The notes under the pieces are model-generated. The model saw nothing but the letters and a program-made list of their open reading frames with translations, was not told the DNA's origin and did no database searches. The position numbers and the translations under genes were made by a program. A stretch of DNA of 64,000 nt from Pachysolen tannophilus NRRL Y-2460 (lineage: Eukaryota > Ascomycota > Pichiomycetes > Alaninales > Pachysolenaceae), in NCBI GenBank assembly GCA_001661245.1, contig KV454011.1:960426-1024425 (forward strand), given 5' to 3'. This document shows, one piece after another, positions 10,312 through 21,558 of the stretch (positions are counted from its first letter, which is position 1; each line of letters begins with the position of its first letter).

Positions 10312-10989
10312 ATGTCAGAAATAGATTTTATTAATCCTGAGCCACCTTTTTTCAATGACCATGATGAAGTATCTGATGAAACATTTGAGGTACTAAAAGC
10401 CAGATGCTTGAAAGGTATGTTCTAAGTCAACTGATACTTGATACTTGACGAAATCGAATTAATTGAGATATATATTTTTTTAAAAAAAACTAAAACTAAC
10501 TTTATAACATATTTTCTTTTCGTTATAGCAAGAGAACTTTCATATTCTCCGTATTCCAAATTCAAGTATGTTAATAGCATTATTTAATATATAATATCGC
10601 CAAGAGTTTTGTTAACTAACTTTGCTGTTTTTTTTTTTTTTTTTTGAAGAGTATCATGTACGATTTTAACGGAAGATGGCGAATTCGTGGATGGAGCAAA
10701 TGTTGAAAATGCAAGCTACGGTGCTGCCATCTGTGCAGAGAGAACAGCAATTGTAAAAGCAGTGGTGGGCGGTAAAAGAAAATTCAAAGTTATGGCAATA
10801 TCAGGAGATACAAAATCTGTCATTACACCTTGTGGGATCTGTAGACAAGTTATTAGAGAATTCACACATCAAAAAGACTTAAAGCTACCAATTTACTTGT
10901 TCAACTGTGACGGAAGTTTGTTCATCAAAATGTACCTCAAAGACCTCTTACCATTGAGTTTTGGTCCAGAAGATTTGAACGCCATTTAA
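10312..10989 (+). CDS. CDD1: Cytidine deaminase, three exons
   Basis: Zinc enzyme of pyrimidine salvage: deaminates cytidine and deoxycytidine. I assemble join(10312..10414, 10529..10565, 10650..10989), 159 residues. Intron 1 starts GTATGT at 10415, with CTAAC branch point at 10496-10500 and TTATAG acceptor; intron 2 starts GTATGT at 10566, with branch point CTAAC at 10616-10620 and a poly(T)-GAAG acceptor. The spliced frame restores the family sequence YSPYSKFKVSCTIL that exon 3 alone lacks. Catalytic residues: GAAICAERTA (zinc Cys plus the proton-shuttle Glu of CAE) and PCGICRQV (second and third zinc Cys). ANVENASYG is the substrate loop. The 37-nt middle exon is very small for a yeast. 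Near VPS34 and MAP1, as in S. cerevisiae YLR240-YLR245. Confidence 0.93.
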
Positions 10990-11234
10990 AAAGTTGAGTT
11001 CTCCAGCCTTTTTCCCTTCAGCCTTCTCCCTCTCCCAGGCACCGCTATCTCTTAGGCGGGATCTCCCGTGTTTTGATCTTTTTTTCCCGCCAAAAATTTT
11101 TTTTTTTTTCATTTTTTTTTTTATTTTGAACTCTCGTTTTAATTTACAGTGCATAAACCAAAATAGATAAGTTAACATATCATATATATATATATATATA
11201 TAAATTTATTGATGTAGATATCAAATAAATTGAT
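10990..11234. promoter_or_regulatory. CDD1-VPS34 spacer
   Basis: 245 bp. A pyrimidine-rich, GC-enriched stretch follows the CDD1 stop, then TTCCCGCCAAAA at about 11083-11094, which resembles an E2F/SBF-type site by sequence only, long T runs, and an (AT)n run at about 11183-11201 just before the VPS34 ATG. No gene is seen. Confidence 0.3.
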
Positions 11235-14200
11235 ATGGATAAATCAATTTATTCGAGGAGTAATATCTCCACCACGTTTTGTTTATCTAAGGACTTGAAA
11301 ATCCCGTTCAAGTTTAAAATATTATCATTGGAGTTATCGAATTTACAGAGTGATTCGACATTCATATCAATTCAGTTAATCTCATCAAATAAACCGTTGA
11401 CTATTCCGATCATATCATTGATAAATAATAGCAAGCAATATGATAGGTCGAGTTTGTCTACTGGTGGCTCGTCGTCATCTTCATCTCCAAATTCAATAAA
11501 TAATAAGTGGTTGACATTACCGATATCTTATAATCAGTTACCATTAAATTCTAAAATATTCATTGTATTGTTTAATTACAATAAATTTGATAAAAGAGAG
11601 ATAATGGGGAGTTGTGCTTTTAATATTTTTAATGTTGGAGAAACAAATGATGAAGAATCGAATTTTACCTTGAAAAGAGGCTATCAAAAATTAATAATTT
11701 ATACTCCTGCTGATGCTGAGATGAATGATAGCGATGTATCAAAAGATATAAATAATGGGAAGGAAGAAAATCTTTCTGTAATGGATAAATTAGAGAAAAA
11801 AATTAAACTTCATGAGAGTGGTGATATGATTGCAATAGATTGGTTAGATAATTTAACTTTTAGAAAAATTGAACAAATCAATAAGAAAAATTCTATTTCA
11901 AAATATACCAATGATAATAACTCTGGTAATAACTCTAATTTCTTGTATTTAGAGATGGTCCAATTTGATATACCAATTGTATTTTCCGATGTTAAATATT
12001 CTATAATAAATATTCCAAATTATGTTGATAATGAATCCAATGGAGATTTGATTGAAAGTACTACAGTCTTGGAAATGTCATCACCATTGGATAATTATCA
12101 ACCCATCTTTGATCCTGACCAATATAGAGATTATAATAATGATGACCCAATAGAGCAAAAATTTAGAAAGCTAGAAAGAATTCATCAATCTTCACCATTG
12201 GATAAGGATATTAAACCAACTTTGAAAGTTAAAGAACATATTTTAAATATTTTACAAAAACAATTTTTCGAAAAATTGACATCACAAGAAAAGAATTTAA
12301 TTTGGAAATTTAGATTCTATTTAATTAATAATTTTATATCAAATAAAAACTTTGGATCATTACAATTCAATAATTTTATTATTAATTTTATCAAATGTGT
12401 TAATTGGGATGACGAATATGAAGTTAATGAATTTTTAAACATTATAAAAGATGCACATCATCAGTTTATTGAAGAATTGGAGATTGTGGATTGTTTAGAA
12501 TTGTTAAGCTACGATTATCGTAATCCTATAATACGAAAATTTGCCATAGAAAGGTTGAAATTAGCACGAGATGACGAATTAGAATTGTACTTGCTACAAC
12601 TAGTTCAAGCTTTAAAGTTTGAAAATGACGCCTTTGATTATGATTACTCTACAAGTATCCTCGATGGTAGTAATAATAATAAATATCCATCTCTGGATGA
12701 AGATGACAATGAAGATGAAATGGAAAGAGATATAGATGAAGAATTAGCTTCTTCATCAATGAATTCATCCTTAAACAATAATAGTACCAGTGAATACACT
12801 TTTATAGATTCATCTGAATTAAACTATAATGCTAACGAATCATCTTCAGCTTTTTTCCACACTGCAAATAAATTAATAACTTTGAATTCTCCTTTGGCAA
12901 ATTTTTTAATTGATCGTGCAATCAATAATCCAAGATTAATTAGTTTTTTCTATTGGTACGTCAAAGTAGAAATTAACAGTGAACGGACTTATAAGAGACT
13001 TAATGAAAAATTGAATCTTGATGTTGATGGCGTGAACCAATTGGATTCTAACCAAGCTACCACTGCAGAAGCTGTAACTGCGACAAATTTAGCAAACGAT
13101 CAAAGACAGTACGTTAGAGATCACAAAATTTTCCATAAGACTTTAAACAATTTCATTGTGAAACTATCAAAAACTGAATCAGGGAAAAAAAAATTAAATA
13201 CTTTAATATTACAAGTTGATTTATTGACCAAGATTCATGAGATTTCTTACAAAATTAAAACTATTTATAAGAAAGAGCCAACACCTAGAAAAATTGAAAT
13301 TTTGAAAAACTTGATTATAGAAACAAACAAACATCATCATCATCATCATCACAATGTTAAAAAACAGGTTGGTGGCAGGCAGAGACACAATACCGAATCA
13401 TCATCAAGTAATCTTGATGATTCTAACGGTGCAACTAATATTTCCACTTCATCGACCGTTTCAGGTGCTGGTTCTATATCATCTTTATCTTTGCTTAAAT
13501 TTGAACCCATACCGTTACCTTTAGATCCATCATATATGATATGTGGATGTATACCTGAAGAATCAAGTGTTTTCAAAAGTAGTTTATCTCCATTAAAGAT
13601 AACTTTTCGTACAACAACTCCTGGAGAGAAATATCCTCTAATGTATAAGATTGGGGACGATTTAAGACAAGATCAATTTGTTATTCAAATTATTACATTA
13701 ATAGACAAAATTTTACAAAATGAGAATTTAGATTTAAAATTAAAACCTTACAAAATCTTGGCGTTAGGTGAAGCTGAAGGATTAATTCAATTTATTCCAA
13801 ACGAATCTTTATCATCCATATTGGGTAAAAATCAGGGTTCAATTTTGAATTTTTTAAGAATTAACAACCCAGATAATAATAATGAATTAGGAGTCAAACC
13901 TGAAATAATAAACAATTACGTTAGATCATGTGCTGGTTATTGTGTTATAACGTATCTTTTAGGAGTTGGTGATAGACATTTGGATAATTTGTTATTAACA
14001 AAAGATGGATATTTCTTTCATGCAGATTTCGGGTATATCTTGGGAGAAGATCCAAAACCCTTTCCACCATTAATGAAACTTCCTATTCAAATCATTGAAG
14101 GTATGGGTGGTTTGACAAATGAAAATTATAAACTTTTTTGCAATTACTGCTTTATAGCATATCTAACTTTAAGGAAAAATTCAAGTTTGATCTTAAACTT

Positions 14201-14426
14201 GTTTAGGTTAATGATAGACTCAAATATACCGGTCTTGAAGACAAACAACGGTGACGAATTGGAGAAAATTGAGTTGGTCCTAAAGATTAAGGAAAAATTC
14301 ATGCTTGAGTTAAACGATGAAGAAGCTATTTTACATTTCCAAAACTTGATCAAAGATAGTGTAAATGCATTCTTACCTGTTGTCATTGATAGGTTACACA
14401 GTTTGGCTCAATACTGGAGAGCTTGA
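11235..14426 (+). CDS. VPS34: Class III phosphatidylinositol 3-kinase Vps34
   Basis: Makes PI3P on endosomes and autophagic membranes in complexes with Vps15, Vps30 and Atg14/Vps38. 1063 residues, longer than S. cerevisiae Vps34 (875), with the order C2, helical (PIK accessory), kinase. Seen: DDLRQDQFV near residue 810, catalytic loop GVGDRHLDNLL near 911, DFG in HADFGYILGEDPKPFPP near 930, and the family-diagnostic C-terminus LHSLAQYWRA, which contacts membrane. The extra length is low-complexity insertions: an Asp/Glu/Ser/Asn-rich loop near residues 480-540 and, between the helical and kinase domains, a seven-His run and Ser/Asn-rich linker near residues 698-750. One in-frame CTG lies in the acidic loop next to Ser. 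Tandem with SLY1. Confidence 0.97.
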   Translation: MDKSIYSRSNISTTFCLSKDLKIPFKFKILSLELSNLQSDSTFISIQLISSNKPLTIPIISLINNSKQYDRSSLSTGGSSSSSSPNSINNKWLTLPISYNQLPLNSKIFIVLFNYNKFDKREIMGSCAFNIFNVGETNDEESNFTLKRGYQKLIIYTPADAEMNDSDVSKDINNGKEENLSVMDKLEKKIKLHESGDMIAIDWLDNLTFRKIEQINKKNSISKYTNDNNSGNNSNFLYLEMVQFDIPIVFSDVKYSIINIPNYVDNESNGDLIESTTVLEMSSPLDNYQPIFDPDQYRDYNNDDPIEQKFRKLERIHQSSPLDKDIKPTLKVKEHILNILQKQFFEKLTSQEKNLIWKFRFYLINNFISNKNFGSLQFNNFIINFIKCVNWDDEYEVNEFLNIIKDAHHQFIEELEIVDCLELLSYDYRNPIIRKFAIERLKLARDDELELYLLQLVQALKFENDAFDYDYSTSILDGSNNNKYPSLDEDDNEDEMERDIDEELASSSMNSSLNNNSTSEYTFIDSSELNYNANESSSAFFHTANKLITLNSPLANFLIDRAINNPRLISFFYWYVKVEINSERTYKRLNEKLNLDVDGVNQLDSNQATTAEAVTATNLANDQRQYVRDHKIFHKTLNNFIVKLSKTESGKKKLNTLILQVDLLTKIHEISYKIKTIYKKEPTPRKIEILKNLIIETNKHHHHHHHNVKKQVGGRQRHNTESSSSNLDDSNGATNISTSSTVSGAGSISSLSLLKFEPIPLPLDPSYMICGCIPEESSVFKSSLSPLKITFRTTTPGEKYPLMYKIGDDLRQDQFVIQIITLIDKILQNENLDLKLKPYKILALGEAEGLIQFIPNESLSSILGKNQGSILNFLRINNPDNNNELGVKPEIINNYVRSCAGYCVITYLLGVGDRHLDNLLLTKDGYFFHADFGYILGEDPKPFPPLMKLPIQIIEGMGGLTNENYKLFCNYCFIAYLTLRKNSSLILNLFRLMIDSNIPVLKTNNGDELEKIELVLKIKEKFMLELNDEEAILHFQNLIKDSVNAFLPVVIDRLHSLAQYWRA

Positions 14427-14700
14427 TCTAAAATTGAAGGTGATCTTGCTTGTCGTCGTTGTCGTCGTCTATAGACCTTTCTCATATAAAATCAACTTAC
14501 TTAATTAGGAAATTTCCGTTTTTGGATTTTTTTTATTTTTTTTTTTATTTTTTTTTTTTTTGGAATTGTCAACATCGTCTTTTTGAACAGATTGTCTAAA
14601 TTAATATAAGAAGATAACATTTTAGTTGAACAGTATCTTTTATCTGGTAACTCGTATTGAAAGACATTAAATCAGAGTTAATTAATATTTTCTTTGAAAG

Positions 14701-16813
14701 ATGTCTTTAGTGCAAACTCAATTTCAAAGTTTGCGCGATAGGCAAATTGGTAAGTAGATGGTTACATATGTTTTTCCTTTTTGATTATTATATGAAATAC
14801 ATTAAGTACTTTGCTAACTAAATATATGTATATATATAAATAATAGCTTCACTTGAGCATATGCTTAATTTGAATGTCAATTCTGCAAATACTGATTTGA
14901 CATCGTCGTCGAATTTTGAGGAAATAATTTGGAAAGTATTAGTTTTAGATACTAAAAGTACCGCCATCGTTTCATCTATATTACGAGTTAACGATTTGTT
15001 GAGATGTGGTATTGCAATCCATTCAATGATTAATTCCAAAAGATCACCTTTACCTGATGTTCCCGTTGTATATTTTGTGGAGCCTACCATAGATAATATC
15101 AGCAAGATAATTTCTGATTTGGAGAATGATTATTATTCTAGTTTTTATATTAATTTCACTTCTTCTTTGAAAAGAGAATTATTAGAGGAATTTGCTAAAA
15201 AAGTAGCATTGAGTGGGAAATCTTTTAAGATTAAACAAGTGTATGATCAATATTTAGATTTCATAGTCACTGAACCAGATTTGTTTTCCTTGGATATAAA
15301 GAAAATTTATTCTAAATTCAACAATCCAAATACAACTGAAGACGAAATTCAATCAATTGCAGATCAAATTTCTAATGGGATATTTGCATCAATTATAACA
15401 ATGAAGAATATTCCAATTATTAGATGTCCGAGAGGTGGGCCTGCAGAAATGATTGCTGAAAAATTGAACAAGAAATTAAGAGATTACGTTATAAACACCA
15501 AGACTTCTTCCTCGGTAAACCATTCCAACTCAGATTCATTACAAAGATCTGTATTAGTATTATTAGATAGAAATATCGATTTATCCGCAATGTTTGCACA
15601 TTCATGGATTTATCAATGCATGGTTAGTGATGTTTTCCATTTATCTAGAAATACCATCACAATAGAGTCAAAAGATGAAAAAGATGAAACTAAGATTGTT
15701 ACTAAACAATATGATATAGATCCTAAAGATTTTTTTTGGGCTAAAAATGCGTTATCGCCTTTCCCAGAGGCTGTTGAAAATGTTGAATTGGAATTATCAA
15801 ACTATAAAAAAGATGCTAAAGAAATTTCAAGTAAGACTGGATATTCGTCATTATCAGATATAGATCCAAACAGTACAACAGATACAGTTCATATTCAGCA
15901 GGCTATTAAGGCATTGCCGGAACTTACGTCAAGAAAAAACATTATTGATATGCATATGAAAGTCTTGGCTTCACTTCTTTCTGAATTGGAATCCAAAAAC
16001 TTGGATTCTTTTTTTGAAATTGAACAAAATTTCAATGATCCTAAAGTTCAAAAACAATTTTTGGAAATATTAGAGAAAAAATCTAAAGGTAATAATTTAA
16101 AGGATAAATTTAGAACTTATTTGATTTTATTGCTCTCAAGTGATTTACCTCCTCTGTTTCAAGAAAAATGTGACAATTTATTGAAAGAAGAAGGAATTGA
16201 AGATTTATCATCATTAAATTATATACGCCGTGTCAAAGAGGTTACTAAACTTTCCACATCTTTACAAAATGGTATGAATAATAATTTACTGAATTCGAAT
16301 TCAAGCCAAAATAATAACTCTGCGTTATTCACAGGGTTGTCATCAAAATTATATGGATTAACAGATGGTAGAATTTCAGAAGGATTTGGATCGTTAATAA
16401 CAGGATTGAAAAAATTATTACCTGAGAAAAATCAAATGCCAATAACTAAAATTGTTGAATCTATAATGGAACCATTAAACTCATCACAAGAAAACTTGGC
16501 AGTTACCGACGATTATTTGTATTTTGATCCAAAACATACTAGAGGAGTTGGTTCACAAAAACCTAAAAGGCAGAGCTATAATGAAGCAATAGTATTTGTT
16601 GTTGGAGGAGGAAATTATTTAGAATATTCCAATTTACAAGAATGGGTTAATGGTAACAATAATAATAGTAATAGTGCTGCTGGAAATAGTGGTGCTAATA
16701 ACAGTACTGTCAGCGGTTTAAATAATGGTGGAAAGTTGGTTGTGTATGGAAGTACTGACATTATTACGGCGAATGAATTCTTAGAAGAGTGCAGTGAATT
16801 AGGTAAGGCTTGA
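14701..16813 (+). CDS. SLY1: SM protein Sly1 (ER-Golgi fusion), two exons
   Basis: Sec1/Munc18 protein that binds the syntaxin Sed5 and promotes ER-Golgi SNARE assembly. Assembled as join(14701..14749, 14847..16813), 671 residues (S. cerevisiae 666). The intron begins GTAAGT at 14750, has a TGCTAAC branch point at about 14812-14818 and ends AATAG at 14846. Splicing gives the N-terminus MSLVQTQFQSLRDRQIASLE, matching the SLRDxQIxSLxKML start of Sly1 proteins, so the ATG at 14861 is internal. Family-specific segments: FVEPTIDNISKI, SFYINFTSSLKRELLEEFA, YLDFIVTEPDLFSL, MVSDVFHLSRNTI, and an Asn-rich loop before the C-terminal VVYGSTDIITANEFLEE. Two CTG codons fall in variable or Asn/Ser-rich positions. 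Confidence 0.95.
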
Positions 16814-17040
16814 GACTTGAGGACAATATTCAGAAAGAAATGAATGATTAAGTCTACGACTGACCTTTTTAATTTTTTTAATTTTTTTTTTTTTTTTTGT
16901 CCTTTTCTTTGAAAAAAAAAACCAAATCATTTTTATTTTTATTATCTTGCTGTACTTTTAATACACATATATATATAATTAAATATATATATATATATAT
17001 TTACCAACTATTCCTAGTCCTATAGATCTTCTTTAAAGCA

Positions 17041-18027
17041 TTACTTTTTATGCTTAAGTTTCTGTTGCTTTCTCAATTCTCTTAAATCAGGGGGTTTCTC
17101 TAAATTGATTTCTTTTCTAAACTCATCAATGTCTCTGTCCAAAATCTTTTCCCAATAAACATTGATTAAAGGTTTACAATGAAGCCCATTTTTGAATGCC
17201 CAAGGATAATAAATATTAAACAATCTCGATCTTTGTTTCAGACTAGTATTCCATGGAGCGAAAAGAGCACCTAAACCTGCCATTGGTATACCTAAATTTA
17301 AAAATTCAAAACATTTCAATGCAATCTCACCTTCCCTCACTATCGGTAATCCGGTAATGGTATGATAAAAATCATGACATTCTCTATACCTACGAAAGAT
17401 AAAAGCTAATTCTTCATCATCAATGTATCTAACTTTTTCTCTTGTATCTGGAGATACACCTTCTCTATCTAACCACATAATATATGCATGACCAATAGAG
17501 TTTTTAGGGTACTTATTTCTCAATTCTTCCAAGTTCAACGAAGTAGAAGTCATGTGTGGTCTATCTTTCAAAATTTGTCTTCCAACCAGGTCTGATAACA
17601 TTTGTCTTCTTAAATTATTTAAAAACCAAGGAAGAGCTGTAGACTCTCCCAACCCAACAATAAATTCATTTCTTGAAGGGTCTAAAAATGCACCTACCGA
17701 AGAGCCAAAAATTAATAACAACTTTTCAAAGTTGTACAATGGAATGTGATCTGGATAATTCTTTGCAGGTCTAGTAAAATAACCTTGCTGCTGCTGCTGA
17801 TCCAATTGAGAACTCTTCAAAGTTTCTTCCTCCTGATATTTCTGGAAAGATGTCTTTGGTTTGTGTAATTCTCCTCTTGACATCTTGTCTGCTAAAACAG
17901 CATCTTCCCCCATAACAAAATGAGAAATTGCAGCAGTTACCAAAGCCGGCAAAATAAATGATCTCCTTTGAAGAGATAACCCGAGAGGAGAATTGATTAA
18001 ACGATTGGAACAGGTTATTAACGGCAT
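17041..18027 (-). CDS. COQ4: Coenzyme Q biosynthesis protein Coq4
   Basis: Scaffold of the mitochondrial CoQ synthome on the matrix face of the inner membrane; recently linked to C1 decarboxylation of the quinone ring. 328 residues from the ATG at 18027, similar to the family's 335. An N-terminal Arg/Ser-rich presequence precedes a hydrophobic stretch. The metal-binding signature HDxxHx11E is exact: HDFYH, eleven residues, then Glu (HDFYHTITGLPIVREGE). Other family blocks: LGESTALPWFLNNLRRQML, MWLDREGVSPDTR and YYPWAFKNGL. A short Gln run lies near residue 78. One CTG sits in MLSD-x-VGRQIL, where the family has Pro or small residues, so Ser is plausible. Divergent from RAV2 (177 bp between starts), as in S. 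cerevisiae YDR202C-YDR204W. Confidence 0.95.
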   Translation of the reverse strand: MPLITCSNRLINSPLGLSLQRRSFILPALVTAAISHFVMGEDAVLADKMSRGELHKPKTSFQKYQEEETLKSSQLDQQQQQGYFTRPAKNYPDHIPLYNFEKLLLIFGSSVGAFLDPSRNEFIVGLGESTALPWFLNNLRRQMLSDLVGRQILKDRPHMTSTSLNLEELRNKYPKNSIGHAYIMWLDREGVSPDTREKVRYIDDEELAFIFRRYRECHDFYHTITGLPIVREGEIALKCFEFLNLGIPMAGLGALFAPWNTSLKQRSRLFNIYYPWAFKNGLHCKPLINVYWEKILDRDIDEFRKEINLEKPPDLRELRKQQKLKHKK

Positions 18028-18204
18028 TTGATTTGTTTCTTGATCAATGAATAGTTTTAAACGAAAATCATACTATTTTGAAAACACATCATTTAAACCC
18101 AAAAAAAAAAAAAATACAAAAAATTAAAAAATAAAAATTAGAAAATAAATGAATTGATAACAAAAAGAAGATAACAATTACTACGAACGACGAGGATACT
18201 AACG

Positions 18205-19356
18205 ATGAGCTCCTTATTTTATCCACCAGTTTCACAAGTGGAGGTGATAAAGGAGAATAAGCAACTATGCCAACGTGAAGTCAAATGGTTCATCAATACG
18301 ATAATCAAGCCAGAACTTCCGTCACTAAGAGAAACTTTATTACAATGTCATGATTTATTATGTTCTGATGAGAAGATAACTTTACCATTAAGTTCGTATC
18401 AGTCTGAGATGATCAAAGGTACTATAACACGACAGAATTTTAAAGTAATTAATTTAAATTTAAATTTGAAAAATATTAAATCGTTAAATGGTGGTAAAAA
18501 ATTTAATATACGATTAAATCCAGTTGATTCTATAGTGATAAAGCAATTAGTGGATTGTGATGAATTCATTTTAAAATCTATCAAGGTTTTGGATTGTTTA
18601 GTTCTGCAAGATGTTGGGGAAAATCCATTTAGTGATATAATGGATAGTTTACATAATTTATTAATTTCAATATCGGCTTCATTAAATTATTTAAAAGTTC
18701 CTAATCTGCAATATTTATTTCCTCGATATAGAATAATTGCATCAAAATTTCAACCTCCAATGCCGGAATCGATTGCATTGGATTTTTTCATAAACGATGA
18801 TGATTTATTCATGGAATTCCATGAATTGCATCAAATAAGAACATGGCCTTGGTCGATAATAAATCAAAAAACTGGAAGATCATTTGTTGATGAATTAAAA
18901 TCGATAATAAGTAAGGATAGAAGGAGATCAATCAATACTATAGTGGATGAAGAAAAGGATAACATAATTAGCAGTTTAGTATCTGCCTCATCACCATCTT
19001 CTGGTTCTTCTTCTGCATCATCTCAAAGTTTATCTGCATTTTCCTCGATGTCTTCTTCTGGTGGGGCAGCAAATTCTTCTTCGATTTCACCTTCATATTC
19101 AGAACCATCTTTTACTTCGGCTTTATCATCTTTTTTCAAAACTTCTCAACAGAAAAGACAGACAAATTTAAAATTTTTAGAGCATTGTGTTACTTATGAA
19201 CTAAATAACCATGATAAATGTGTTGTAATGGTTAAAAAAAATTTTGAAATAAATGCAGGAGATCCATTATTATTAAGTATTAGTAGTAAATTGGGAAGCG
19301 TTGAAAATAATATTATGAAATTTTACAAAAATTTGGTCATTCTCATGGAACAATAA
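18205..19356 (+). CDS. RAV2: Rav2, RAVE complex subunit (Rogdi family)
   Basis: Subunit of the RAVE complex (Rav1-Rav2-Skp1), which reassembles V1 onto V0 of the vacuolar ATPase. 383 residues. The N-terminal WFINTIIKPELPSLRETLLQC helix and the block LDFFINDDDLFMEFHEL are typical of Rav2/Rogdi proteins; a Ser/Ala-rich low-complexity insertion (about residues 255-310) separates the halves, and the C-terminus VTYELNNHDKCVVMVKKNFEI resumes the conserved fold. Recognition also rests on gene order: COQ4 divergent on one side and SPC19 convergent on the other is the order and orientation of S. cerevisiae YDR204W-YDR202C-YDR201W. Confidence 0.88.
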   Translation: MSSLFYPPVSQVEVIKENKQLCQREVKWFINTIIKPELPSLRETLLQCHDLLCSDEKITLPLSSYQSEMIKGTITRQNFKVINLNLNLKNIKSLNGGKKFNIRLNPVDSIVIKQLVDCDEFILKSIKVLDCLVLQDVGENPFSDIMDSLHNLLISISASLNYLKVPNLQYLFPRYRIIASKFQPPMPESIALDFFINDDDLFMEFHELHQIRTWPWSIINQKTGRSFVDELKSIISKDRRRSINTIVDEEKDNIISSLVSASSPSSGSSSASSQSLSAFSSMSSSGGAANSSSISPSYSEPSFTSALSSFFKTSQQKRQTNLKFLEHCVTYELNNHDKCVVMVKKNFEINAGDPLLLSISSKLGSVENNIMKFYKNLVILMEQ

Positions 19357-19428
19357 TTTGATAATATACAATAGAGTAACTTAATATAAAATAAAATAGA
19401 AAATAAAAAATTAAAAATTAAAAATTAT

Positions 19429-19965
19429 TTAAATATTTGAAGGTATAATACTCAATCTTTTCTTATTTTCTTGTAAGTTTAATCTTGATAATGAATATTT
19501 TAATCTTTCCTTTTTACCTTTTAAAAATTTTAATTTTTGTAATTCTTCTTCTGTTCCTATTATATCTTCTTCACTTGAATTCATCTCATCATTATTAAGT
19601 ATAAAATTTTCTTTATTAGAAAGATTATTATGTATTTTATTAAAATTCTCTAATCTCGTTTGTTGTAATTCACATTTATCCAATAATTTTTGCTTATTTT
19701 TTTCTAATTTAACCAATTCAGCTTCAATCTTAATTATTAATGAATTTATCTGAGGCATAAGATTCTTATTTAAATTCTTTGTAGCAATCTTTATATCTAA
19801 TTCAGGTACTGTTGTGAAAACTTTGTTTTGTTTTAAAATCTTACACAATCTTGGGAAATCATCTGTTGAATTTGACAATAACTCAAGAGAAGAATCCATG
19901 ATTCCATTTGAAATTGCTAATGACTTTATACAGCCTTCTAGATTAGTCTGGATATTATATGACAT
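19429..19965 (-). CDS. SPC19: DASH/Dam1 complex subunit Spc19
   Basis: Kinetochore-microtubule ring component. 178 residues (S. cerevisiae Spc19 is 165). The N-terminal helix NLEGCIKSLAISNGIMDSSLELL and the PRLCKILKQNKVFTTVPE segment match the family start; the rest is a predicted coiled coil rich in Lys, Glu and Leu (about residues 65-150). Short coiled-coil proteins are hard to call by sequence alone; its convergent position with RAV2, 72 bp between stop codons, exactly as YDR201W/YDR202C, raises confidence. Confidence 0.85.
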   Translation of the reverse strand: MSYNIQTNLEGCIKSLAISNGIMDSSLELLSNSTDDFPRLCKILKQNKVFTTVPELDIKIATKNLNKNLMPQINSLIIKIEAELVKLEKNKQKLLDKCELQQTRLENFNKIHNNLSNKENFILNNDEMNSSEEDIIGTEEELQKLKFLKGKKERLKYSLSRLNLQENKKRLSIIPSNI

Positions 19966-20260
19966 GTTTCTAATACTTTTTACTCAACCGCTATTTGTAT
20001 TTGTATTTATATTTATCATTAATTATTATTATCAATTTATTATATTTTTGTTTATTTACATCTTTTTTTTCGATTTTAAATATTTTAATTTTTGGCCTAC
20101 TTACGCGCACACATACAAATTTTACATACAAAAAACAAAAAATTATTACAAAATTGAACTTTTAACATTAAAGAAAAGAGGAAAGCTGTTTCTATGAAAT
20201 AAGATAAAGATTGAACATATATATATATATATTGACAAGAATTGTTTTTTTTTTCTTTTT

Positions 20261-21391
20261 TTAAAGTCTTTTAATAGGTCCACCTGGAGATTTTTTATTT
20301 CTTCTTGTCAAGACTTCAACACCATCTTCAGTCACCAAAAGCATATGTTCGAATTGTGCTGAAGGTTTACCATCACTTGTAGAAGAAGTCCAATTATCTG
20401 GCCATGTGATATCTTTATAAGAACCCATTGTTATCATTGGTTCTATAGTGAAGACTATACCTGGTTTAGCTACACCAATAGCTTTATTTCTTGCGTAATG
20501 AGGAATGCTTGGTTGACAATGGAAAAGTTGGTTTGTACCATGACCACAATAAGTTCTAACTACTTGACAATGGTTTTTCCTTGCATGTTCTTCTATAATT
20601 TCACCTATATTTCTAAAAATTAAACCTGGTTTAACTTTTTCTATAGCAAGATCAAGACATTCTCTCAGTGTTTCAACTAAATTTACAAGTTCTTTATTTG
20701 TCTTTGATGAATCACCAACATAATAAGTTTCATTTAAATCAGCATGAAATCCATTTTTATAGATAGTAACATCCAAATTAACAATATCACCATCTTTTAA
20801 AGGTCTCTTATCTGGAATACCATGACAAATAATTTCATTTACAGAAGTACATACTGATTTGGGGAAATTATAATAATTTAAAGGTGAAGGATATGCATTT
20901 CTTTTTATAGTTTCATTATGAACAATTTCATCAATCTCATCTGTTGTAATACCAGGTCTAATCAGTTTTGCTGCAGTATCAAGAACTTCTCTTGCTAAAG
21001 ATCCAACTTTCCTAATTTCTTTAATCTCTTCCAGAGTTAAGATTTTTATCTTATTTGTTCTATCATTTTTAATTTCACTAATTGGTTCACCAGATAATGC
21101 ATAATCAGGAAGTTTAATCCTCAGTGGAACCTTACGCCGTGCCGATAAAGGATAAAAAGCTTTCAACTCACCTCTATAAACAAATTCCGGGAATGGATCA
21201 TATGTTTCTGAACCTTCTTTCTTATGAATAAATTTATGTGTTGGCCATGAGCGCTTAAAACAATCTTGATCACAAAAAATCGATATAATACCTTCCTTAA
21301 GACATATGGGACATTTTAAAGCAGAATCTGTTTCCTTACCACAATCATTAGCCTCGCATCTCACTACCTCGCTATCCTTGGCCTCAGACAT
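20261..21391 (-). CDS. MAP1: Methionine aminopeptidase 1
   Basis: Removes initiator methionine co-translationally at the ribosome. Start chosen at the ATG 21391 (376 residues); the open frame extends eight codons further only to a TTG. N-terminal zinc-finger pair of type-1 eukaryotic enzymes: CEANDCGKETDSALKCPICLK followed by FCDQDCFKRSWPTHKFIHK. The catalytic pita-bread domain has all five metal ligands: Asp in NLDVTIYK, Asp in GFHADLNET, His in CGHGTNQLFH, Glu in FTIEPMI and Glu in QFEHMLLV. In S. cerevisiae MAP1 (YLR244C) adjoins CDD1 (YLR245C); here they are 9 kb apart. The 5' flank runs into a poly(A) tract and an assembly gap about 110 bp upstream. Confidence 0.96.
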   Translation of the reverse strand: MSEAKDSEVVRCEANDCGKETDSALKCPICLKEGIISIFCDQDCFKRSWPTHKFIHKKEGSETYDPFPEFVYRGELKAFYPLSARRKVPLRIKLPDYALSGEPISEIKNDRTNKIKILTLEEIKEIRKVGSLAREVLDTAAKLIRPGITTDEIDEIVHNETIKRNAYPSPLNYYNFPKSVCTSVNEIICHGIPDKRPLKDGDIVNLDVTIYKNGFHADLNETYYVGDSSKTNKELVNLVETLRECLDLAIEKVKPGLIFRNIGEIIEEHARKNHCQVVRTYCGHGTNQLFHCQPSIPHYARNKAIGVAKPGIVFTIEPMITMGSYKDITWPDNWTSSTSDGKPSAQFEHMLLVTEDGVEVLTRRNKKSPGGPIKRL

Positions 21392-21513
21392 AATCTCACA
21401 CAAAATTCGATTCAATTAAATTAAATTCAATTTAAATTATATTCAATTAAATAACTCATCAAACTTTATCTTTTCTGTACTACATACAAAAAAACTAAAA
21501 ATTTTTTTCATTT

Positions 21514-21558
<45 letters not shown>
